DNA of 64,000 nt from Thunnus maccoyii (Eukaryota; Chordata; Actinopteri; Scombriformes; Scombridae). The translations under genes were made by a program, and so were the position numbers. This document shows positions 56,554-64,000 of the stretch, piece by piece; positions within the stretch are counted from its first letter, which is position 1, and each line of letters opens with the position of its first letter. The stretch lies in the NCBI RefSeq assembly GCF_910596095.1, contig NC_056539.1, positions 9,064,501 through 9,128,500 on the forward strand. Direction: 5' to 3'. Under the pieces are notes generated by a model. That model saw only the letters and a program-made list of their open reading frames with translations. It was not told where the DNA came from and did not search any database.

Positions 56554-59222
56554 TCAGAGGAAGTAGTCAGGGGGCGGGGAAGGTGGGTTGCTGGTGCGGG
56601 TCGGTGGGGCTTCGCCTGTGCTGTGGTTCGTGCTGAGGAGCTTCTCGTAGCGAGCCTTGTAGGCGTCTCTCTCCCTCAGCACCCGAGTCAGCTCACACTG
56701 TAGCTGTTCCAACTGCGGAGGGAAAAGAAATTTGATTTTTTTGGAATTTGCTGAGCCAAAGTGCAGAGTGCAAATAAACTATAAAGATTTGAGGTTTTTG
56801 AGGGGTTTTTGATCCAGTGTCTGACATCCTGACAGTATGACTGTCAGGATGTCAGACACTGGATGTTTCTCCTTTAGGAGCTATTTCAGGGTCAGAATTT
56901 CTAATCAAGGCTTGATATAAGATTAAGGATTAAGACTGGTGAAGGATAAGGCTAATATGTGCCTAAGAGGAAATATCAAGCTTGTCAGTGAGAGTCATGA
57001 ATGCAAGGATGTGTGTGTGTGTGTCTTTATGTGTGTACCTGTTGTGTGAGCACATGTTTCTCAGACTCCAGAGCGTGGCGGTGCTGTAAGCGCTTGTAGC
57101 GGCAGGACTGGGCATAGCCACGGTTCTTTAGCGTGCGCCGTTTCTGCTTCAAGCGCACCACCTCATCTTTGCTCACACCGCGCAGGTGCCGGTTCAGCTC
57201 CCGCACTGAAAGGCTCACCAGCTGCTCATCAGAGAAGCGCTCGTTCACCCCGCACTGCTGACAGATGGAGAAAACACACAGAGAATATGCTGTTCCTCAG
57301 TGTTAATTGGCAACAAGACACATGCTGGCAGTGGTTGGAATGTATACAGTGAGATGAGTGTGATATACATGCGAGGGAGGGTTTGGAACAGACTGAAATA
57401 TATAAAAGTGGTGTACATGTGATGTGTCATAATGTGTGCGTGTCTGTCTGTCAGGGGGCACATTTCGGCACCACATGTCCATAATCTGTCATGTAATCTG
57501 ACTAAGTGTGGGTGACAGTTATCAGGATTACGCACAGCAATAATAGCAGATATAATCATAAGCTCACACTGTGCTCTATATACCGCACCGAGAGATCTAT
57601 ACAGGCATCCCAATCAACCAGAACACAAACTGCAAAGTTTGTATACCAATTAAAATTATATCCAGAATAGATGTCCTAGAGAGCATTAAAGACTGGGTTT
57701 TATTGGTACTTGGGGGAGCATGTTTGGTTATTTAAAGTGTTAGTTTTTACATAGTTATTCATGTAATTCATTTAAAGATTAAGACTTTGTTTGCAAAAAT
57801 GTTAAAAGTTTATTTTGGAACGCTGATTGAAGTACTTTGAAATACAGAGGTATCTAAAATTGCAAAAGAACAGTAGCAGCTGATAGTAGGACTCCAAATT
57901 TTCATAAATGAATGAAAATATGTCTTTTTTTAATGTGAAAGCAAGACTTTGTGCCCTCAAAGACAAGAGATTTAACATCACTTATTGTTGCCATACAGAG
58001 GCCGATACTTGAGGTGATACTTCAGATAGACACAGACATTAATAACCATGTTCTAATGTCCTAATCCTAATCCTTCACTGCACGATCCCTCTCAGCTCTC
58101 ATGCTACACTGTTTCCTCACTTCCTCCACCTCCTAAAATGTCCTGTGCGTCACTAAGCACCTGCCTCTCTCTTATAATACATAGGTGGTTGCCCTGTGTA
58201 CCTGATTGACTTGTGGGTGGTGATGGTGATGATGATTGCCATGCATGGGGTGGTGCAGGTGATGCTGGTGATGATGGTGGTGATGAAGGCGGCCCTGAGG
58301 GCTGAGGGGTTGTGGGTAGGGAGCTGAGGTGGGGGCGGCGTTGGGGAGCGAGGGAGGGGCGGATGAGAGGAAGACGAGCGGGCGATGGCACATGTCTGTC
58401 CCCTTGGCGCAGGAGATGTCGCCTCCGCTGTCGCTGCTGGAGTCTCCCAGGTTGCTGCTCGAACTCTGAGAAAGACCCGGAAACTGAAGATGAAGAGGCA
58501 GTAAAGAGGAAAAGAGAAAAAGTCAACTCAACATTCTTTAAAAATCACTATAAAAGACATCAGCCTCATAATCTTAACATAGTGTAGAAACAACAGATTG
58601 TTACCTGTGAGCTGACAGCTGCAGCAGCCGAGTTCAGCAAAGCCTCCACAGCATCCTCACAGCCCAGGAAGCCATTGACCGGCCCCCTCTCTCTGTCCCC
58701 TCTCTCTGGCACCCCTCCTAAGGCTCCCAGCAAAGTGGCGGGCCCCGTTGCTTCACCTCCAAACTGTTGCTGCAGCGCCGCCAGCCAGATCAGATCCTCC
58801 AGCGAGGCTGGGGTGGGACCCTGCGGCCCACCGTGGACCGGGCTGCCCTCCATGTTCCCCTGAGAGCCGGAGCTGATGCCAGAGGTGAAGCTGTTGGAGA
58901 TGGACAGGGGGAAGGAGATAGAGGAGGAGGACGAAGACAGGGAGGACGAGCCCGAGGGTGGTGGATGGGCGTCGCTGAGCGTTGGTGAGGGTGGCAGCGA
59001 GTTGTAAGGGCTGGAGCTCAAACTGGAGTCCTGCGGAGGGTGGCTGGTGTATGGGGAGCTGGAGGGGTCCTGGGGGAGGCCAGATTTGGGATATGAACAT
59101 TGAGCAGGGAGCGGAGGAGTGTCTGATTTCACCTCAAACTTGAGGAGATCAAAGTCGTTTAAGTACTCCATGGCCAGGGGGCTCGGGGGGAGAGAGGGCA
59201 TGGGGAGGGAAGGAGAGGACAT
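56554..59222 (-). CDS. nrl: Neural retina-specific leucine zipper protein (NRL), large Maf family
   Basis: Four exons give 425 aa: 58605-59222, 58202-58483, 57039-57257, 56554-56712. It is a basic-leucine-zipper transcription factor; NRL directs rod photoreceptor fate and, in fish, also acts in the lens. The transactivation motif [19 protein letters not shown] is near the start. [19 protein letters not shown] matches NRL (human [20 protein letters not shown]) better than MAFA/MAFB. A Ser-rich block, a Cys-Glu-Asp EDAVEALL segment and a His-rich stretch (residues about 275-296) follow. The extended homology region is [19 protein letters not shown] (about 306-324). The basic region is [18 protein letters not shown], followed by the zipper. 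The C-terminus PPDYFL is Maf-like. Exon 3 has a CAGCAG acceptor, so a 424-residue form is possible. Another large Maf is the alternative; linkage to a rem2-like gene, as in human 14q11.2, favours nrl. Confidence 0.85.
56812..56864. repeat. Perfect hairpin in nrl intron 3, 24-bp stem
   Basis: Arm 56812-56835 (ATCCAGTGTCTGACATCC...) and arm 56841-56864 are exactly complementary around the 5-base loop TATGA. No mobile element is recognised around it. It is too perfect and too short for a typical microRNA precursor. Confidence 0.9.
57258..58201. other. nrl intron 2
   Basis: A 944-bp intron between the His-rich exon and the DNA-binding exon. It shows no gene, repeat or RNA that I can support. Confidence 0.5.
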
Positions 59223-59419
59223 GGTGTCTGCTGCTACTGCTGCTGCCAGTGGGAGCTTCAACAGGGTTTCTCTGTGTGTCAGGATTGTTGGACAGTCCAC
59301 TCCTCTGCCTCAGTGCAGCTCATAGACAGCAGCAGTGGTGAAGTCAGGAAGTAGACTGACTGGTGAGTTTCCTCTGTGAGAAACTGTACGTCCCTGTATC
59401 CTTGTGTCTGTATCCCTTG

Positions 59420-59421
59420 TC
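59420..59421 (-). other. Candidate 5' UTR splice acceptor of nrl
   Basis: On the minus strand a pyrimidine-rich tract followed by CTCAAG ends near 59420, about 200 bases before the ATG. Together with the donor near 62563 this could join a distant non-coding first exon to the first coding exon, as in mammalian NRL. Confidence 0.3.
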
Positions 59422-59904
59422 TTGAGGGAAAGACAGAAAAGAAAAGATAGAGTTTGAGATACAAAAAGGAAAGGAGTGGTGTAAGTTTTTCAGGTATAAA
59501 TCTATCAAAAAGTTTGTTTGGTACCACTTTCTAATAAGACACCCTTTATAAGAGGTTTATAAGTTGTAGTTATTGGTTTTATTTATCATTCACTAATACC
59601 TTATAGATGTTGTGGTAGAAAATCCTCCTCCAGCATGACATTCATATAAAAATTCATCAGAAAGTTCCACTTAAATGGACTGCTCCACCACCAAAATACA
59701 TCCATCAATGATGAACTTATTAAGTTAATGTACTAAAGGACCAGTGTGTAAGATTTAGGGGGATCTATTGTCAGAAATATTGGCAAAAATGGAATATAAC
59801 ATTCATAAGTATGTTATCATTAGTGTATAATCCCATGAAACTAAGAATTGTGTTTTTGTTAGAATGAGTTCTTTATATCTACATAGGGACTGGATCCTCC
59901 TCAT

Positions 59905-60385
59905 GGATGTATAAAGAGAAATGGATACAGCATTGGAGGCGGGGCCCCGTTCATTCCTATGAAAGTTGCTCAGTGGCGCATGAAGCCAAAAAAGTTAAAC
60001 TTCTTCCATATAGTTTCCGCATCTGTGGGGCCCATAGAGCACTAGCGACTTCTGCTGACCAAGCCGGCTGCTTCCGGTTTAGCCCTTCAGCTAACTTGAA
60101 TGGGGATAAAACAATTCAATCATGTGGCTCTTCTAGACTTTCCAAATGTTATCAGACTGAATGGATCAACTTCTTATAGTGAAATGAGTCATTTCATGGC
60201 GGTTTTGACACTCAAAAAAATGTATCTGCTGATTTACAGATGTCTCTTTCACAATATAAGTCTATAGGAAAAAGTCTTTTTGGGCCCAATAGAGTCATGT
60301 GACATTGTAATTACACAGCTTGGCCACTATGTCAAATTGGCTTGAAAGCTAGGCGCTATTCCTGGGGGCTTGGTCCTCTTCCACG
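59905..60385 (+). mobile_element. Inner element nested in the middle element
   Basis: This block interrupts the middle family between GGATCCTCCTCATGG (59890) and GGTCCTCTTCCACGG (60370). The two flanks are similar enough to be a possible target-site duplication. The block matches the split copy 26245-28310 in reverse. It is non-coding, and its class is uncertain. Confidence 0.6.
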
Positions 60386-60507
60386 GTTCCATGTTGCACC
60401 GCCATGTTTTTAAAGTAGCCTAGAACGGACAAACCAAACACTGGCTCTAGAGAGGGCCTTTTGCATTTTTTGTGAGTTTTGTGGCCACCGTAGGTTCTCC
60501 TACATGC

Positions 60508-60509
<2 letters not shown>

Positions 60510-60543
<34 letters not shown>
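60510..60543 (+). repeat. Homopolymer of 34 G
   Basis: An uninterrupted G run inside the middle element. In other copies this place is a mixed G/A tract (compare the CCCC tract at 19944-19960 on the other strand). The true length may be uncertain because of sequencing and assembly limits. Confidence 0.9.
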
Positions 60544-60544
<1 letters not shown>

Positions 60545-60946
60545 ATTTATTTTGTTGCAATCTGCAACCTCACCACTAGATGCCACTAAATCCTACACAC
60601 TGGTCCTTTAAGTAGAGCTGCAAGAAACCAGAAAATATTCACATATGAGAAGCTGGAATCAGAGAATTTGGATATGATTCCTTAAAAAAAGATTAATTTA
60701 ATAGTTGGCAACTAATCGACTAATCGTTGCAGTTCCAGTATTAAGTCCATTTAAGGGCATGTCTTAATGAATTACAGAACTAGCTGAAAACACAAAGCAA
60801 GTTTCATGCTGGAGGAGAATTTTCTACAACCTGAAATTTGCTTTTATGAATAGCTTATAAATGATCTATAAAGCATCAGTAAAGGATTTATTAGCCATTA
60901 ATAAAGCCATTAATTAAGCTTATAAACCCCTTTAGAAAGTGGTACC

Positions 60947-62563
60947 CATTCATTATTCTGAATATTTGTTAAACAAGATCATAAGATTGTGTCATTGTAT
61001 GCATTATGATACAAAAATGCTCTCACAAATCAAAAGCAGTTCAAGATTTCCAGTTTGTAGATGTCTGAGGTCTTTTTGCTGTGGTATGTCACAATCTTCT
61101 TAAAATGTAGTTTTAAAGATGAATGTACTATAAATGCCCTGACACCAAGGTCAATCTGACTTTGTTGAATTTAGACTGTGAGTCTATGTGGCAGGCCTGT
61201 TTGTGTGTTATAATAAGACATTAATCTGCAACACACATCCCCCCTTCCCACCATCTTACTCACACACGTATAGGACTATAAGCGCTCACGTACAGTACAC
61301 GTGCATCTTCACTTGCACATGCAAACGTTTGTGACCAAACAAATCAGGACTCCTTGGGTCAACTAAACTTTTACCACATACTTCATCATTTGTAACATGC
61401 ATGTAATGTTATGTTAACTATGCAAGTGTGTTTTCTGTCGTTTCATGGTATAAAAGTTACAAAATATAATCCTTACATTGCCTGTCATATCTGAAAGGAA
61501 TTACAGTACTAACTTTGAACAATGTAGTTCTTCATGTGAAAAAAATGTTTTGTTTATCTATATAACAAAAAGGACGGCCTCATTTCCAGTGCTGTTTTCA
61601 TCTCTATGTAAAAATGATTGCAGGTTATTGCTCTAATGCAGTCACCCACAATAGATATATAACGTAATATGTCTAGAAAGATCTGTCTACTGAACACATA
61701 ACTGACCAAAGCGCAAGAATTCAGAGGGCTTAATCATTTTTGACAGAAAGATCCACAAGTCTCACAGACCAAATCCAATTATCAACAGGTTCAGACTTTA
61801 ATCCAGAGCCCAAGACTTTCTGAAAGAATTGAAACACACTTTTATACACCCGGATGGGAGAAAAAAAGTTCATTTTCAGTTGAACCTGATACATGTTATG
61901 TATTAGAATGTTACAATTTCCTTTTTTTTTACCTTGTCAACTCAGACATAAGTTTAAAAGCTTTTATGTACAGTAAAGTTATGATATGAAGAAGGAATAA
62001 CTTATTCTGTTTTCATGATAGATAACTGACAATGTGACAAGCTAAACATTCATCAAACAAGTCAAAACATTCATACACAGTCAAACAAACTGAAAAGATT
62101 GAGTTTGTCTCAGAATATAAAAGAAAAAGTTCAATAGTTTCAATAAGATCAAGTGGTAACTACATCAGAGAAAGATGTAGAGGAGCAAAGCTATTTCCTC
62201 CAATAACACTAATTATAGGCCTTCAAATATAATAGTTACCACTATAAAAATGAACATCTAATTAAAAATCCACCTTTGACTAGTGCCTTTGCTGCGCAGC
62301 TCATTAGTTTTGCCCCCTGTGGTTCAAAATGGATTGTAAAAGAAAGCAAACATTGACAGGGCTCCATGGAGGCCTCAATCTGGCTCTGGACCAGAGTCAC
62401 GGCAAAAAGCCAGCCAAAAAGAGCGACACACACACACACACACACACACTCACACACATGAGAGAAAAAAGTAGAATGAACACAGGCAGCGATAAAGGCC
62501 TGACATGAGAGACATGAGACATGTCAGAGGGAGAAACAGTCAAAGTGAATGAGATGAACTTAC
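60947..62563. other. Non-coding DNA upstream of nrl
   Basis: AT-rich DNA without recognised genes. There are short CA runs (62427-62457) near the right edge. If the upstream nrl exon is real this is intron. Confidence 0.45.
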
Positions 62564-62800
62564 CGTCGGTCATAGAGATGAAGGATGGTTTCGAGCTCTT
62601 TTCAACATCCCCCCCCCAACACACACACACAAAAATAATCGACTGACTGGTTGACTGACACGTTTGGAGAGAGACACAGAGGAAACAGAGAGTGTGTGTG
62701 TGCGCATGTGAGTGTGTATAGCACTCTGTCACTGAGTGCCACTGCCCCCTTTCTTTCTTTCCCCTCTGCTGCAAATCCCTGTTTGCAACAATCCCCTCCT
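62564..62800 (-). other. Candidate non-coding first exon of nrl
   Basis: On the minus strand a strong donor GACG|GTAAGT ends at 62564, 3.3 kb before the first coding exon. No conserved protein is encoded. Mammalian NRL also begins with a non-coding exon. The 5' limit is arbitrary. The evidence is one good donor only. Confidence 0.3.
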
Positions 62801-63138
62801 CCCCTCCCCACCCCCCCATATCCCTCTCTCGTGGTTCACAGGCATGTTCCCACTCTCTGGCAATGTCTCTCTCTCTCTCTCTCTCTCTCCCTCTATCTGT
62901 TTTTCTCACTCAACGTCTGCATGTCTCTCTTTATTTCTGTTTCACTATACTTTTATATTTGACTTCTCTGCGTTTTGTCTCTCTGTTTCCTTGTATCTGT
63001 GTGTTTCTCTCTCGCTCTCTCTCTCTCCCCACACACACACACACACACACACCTACAAACTCCCCTCTCTCTCCCTCTGATGCTGCACTTTTCCATCGTA
63101 TAAAAGATAAAACTATTTCACACTTTTTTCATGCACAA

Positions 63139-63169
<31 letters not shown>

Positions 63170-64000
63170 CCAGGACTGCCACACACATCAGGTGTTTCAC
63201 CCCTCGTCAAATGATGTAAAACTGCAGGCCATGTACATGTGCACACTCACTCATATACACAACAAGTCATGATGACAACTCAGAGTCGGTCACAAATTAA
63301 GGTTTAGTCAGTCATCGCTGAGTAAAACAAAGTCTTGTTGTGTTGACTCAAGTTGGACTGTTGACTCTGCACTGCCTCACAGTGGACACTCTCAGTTACT
63401 GAACTGAGTCTGTCAATTGATCAGGATGTGATGCAGAAAAGAGCAGCTTGATTCAGGGCTTTATCACTCTGCAAAGTCGGTTAAATGTCACCTTTTAACC
63501 TCTTTAACCCCAAAATTATATTCAAATTCTAGTCAATACTCAAGATATATCCACAAAAATACAAATATATTGGCTGTAGTAGTGGGAAATGTGTATAAAA
63601 TGACACACACCACATGCGGAGTCTTTCATTTGACGTAATGCCTCTAGAAAGAGTCTTGGATTTGAATATTTCATTGCAATGAAAGAGCAATAAAGATCTG
63701 GAACAAAATTCGCCATTCATCCCAGAGGTACAGAATATACAGATATAAACATTTACCTGAAAAAAACAAGGCTCCTAGAAGGTAAGCAATGCTTATATCT
63801 TTATTCACATTTATTCTCTTTTTGAAACCGTTTGAAGGTGAAGTCAAAGGGGAAGAGCACTGTGTCCATGTGACATGTTCAAATGAAACAATTTGGAAAG
63901 TTGTGAAAGTTTTGCAGTGACTTTGACAAGAATCTGAGGACGGTGCACCACAGCTGGGTCTGCTAGGTTCTCTCAGGTCAAATTTAGTCAATGACTTTTA
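62801..64000. other. Microsatellite-rich flank
   Basis: CT tracts (62862-62892 and 63008-63028), CA tracts (63029-63052 and 63146-63172) and AT-rich unique DNA. Long reading frames here are artefacts of the simple repeats. No gene is seen to the window end. Confidence 0.5.

Larger units (their letters stand above)
59735..60610. mobile_element. Middle element: AAAGGACCAGTGTGTA family, with inverted termini
   Basis: The left end AAAGGACCAGTGTGTAAGAT and the right end ATCCTACACACTGGTCCTTT are inverted repeats. Internal words ATTCATAAGTATGTTATCATT, GAACGGACAAACCAAACACTGG and TCTGCAACCTCACCACTAGA are characteristic of this common percomorph family. It carries no open frame, so it is non-autonomous. 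It contains a further insertion and a 34-base G run. Confidence 0.75.
59520..60946. mobile_element. Outer element of a three-level nested insertion upstream of nrl
   Basis: GGTACCACTTTCTAATAAGAC at 59520 is mirrored at the other end by AGAAAGTGGTACC (60934-60946). CCTCCAGCATGA (59627) and its mirror TCATGCTGGAGG (about 60807) also pair. The arms are about 115-140 bp and diverged. The DNA between them is mostly later insertions (59735-60610). No transposase is seen. Confidence 0.65.

Noticed and set aside
56812-56864. Hairpin as a microRNA precursor
   Set aside because: The stem is perfectly paired, only 24 bp, with a 5-base loop; canonical precursors are longer and mismatched.
58172-58393. 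Alternative reading of the His-rich nrl exon as a separate gene
   Set aside because: Exon 2 of nrl is in this frame and joins both neighbours in phase; it is not an independent gene.

Overview
The window is nuclear DNA of a ray-finned fish, almost certainly a percomorph teleost. The genes are vertebrate single-copy genes with short GT-AG introns. The non-coding DNA is full of CA/CT microsatellites and of interspersed repeats typical of percomorphs, for example the family whose ends read AAAGGACCAGTGTGTA. I called the genes by joining exons by hand on splice sites, reading phase and remembered human homologues. No database search was possible.

Layout: cracd (+, 2.4-10.4 kb, first coding exon outside the window or not found); aasdh (-, 12.0-29.8 kb); hjurp (+, 30.3-34.3 kb); ppat (-, 35.6-43.0 kb); paics (+, 43.8-46.9 kb); a divergent Rem2-like RGK GTPase (-, 49.0-53.5 kb); nrl (-, 56.6-59.2 kb). 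Every reconstructed coding sequence closes in frame: aasdh 1107 aa, hjurp 633, ppat 510, paics 425, the RGK GTPase 303 and nrl 425. Two further genes lie inside introns on the opposite strand. One is an intronless 608-residue repeat and coiled-coil protein in aasdh intron 1. The other is a six-exon, 611-residue protein with three Myb/SANT-like domains in ppat intron 1.

The order cracd-aasdh-ppat-paics matches human 4q12. Here hjurp sits between aasdh and ppat. After paics the neighbours change to a rem2-nrl pair, whose human counterparts lie at 14q11.2, so a synteny breakpoint falls between 46.9 and 49.0 kb. The genes alternate head-to-head (aasdh/hjurp with 561 bp between starts, ppat/paics with 724 bp) and tail-to-tail (cracd/aasdh, hjurp/ppat).

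Ppat and paics act in the same pathway, de novo purine synthesis: ppat catalyses the first step, paics steps 6 and 7. Their shared promoter region carries two CACGTG E-boxes and two inverted CCAAT boxes. The hjurp side of its promoter has a CCAAT box and a CHR-like motif, as in G2/M genes.

The most unusual region is aasdh intron 1 (18.9-29.5 kb). The intronless gene lies at the centre of a nested, roughly symmetrical set of inverted repeats, next to a LINE fragment and a 1.6-kb TA-flanked element inserted into another repeat. A second nested stack of mobile elements lies upstream of nrl (59.5-60.9 kb).
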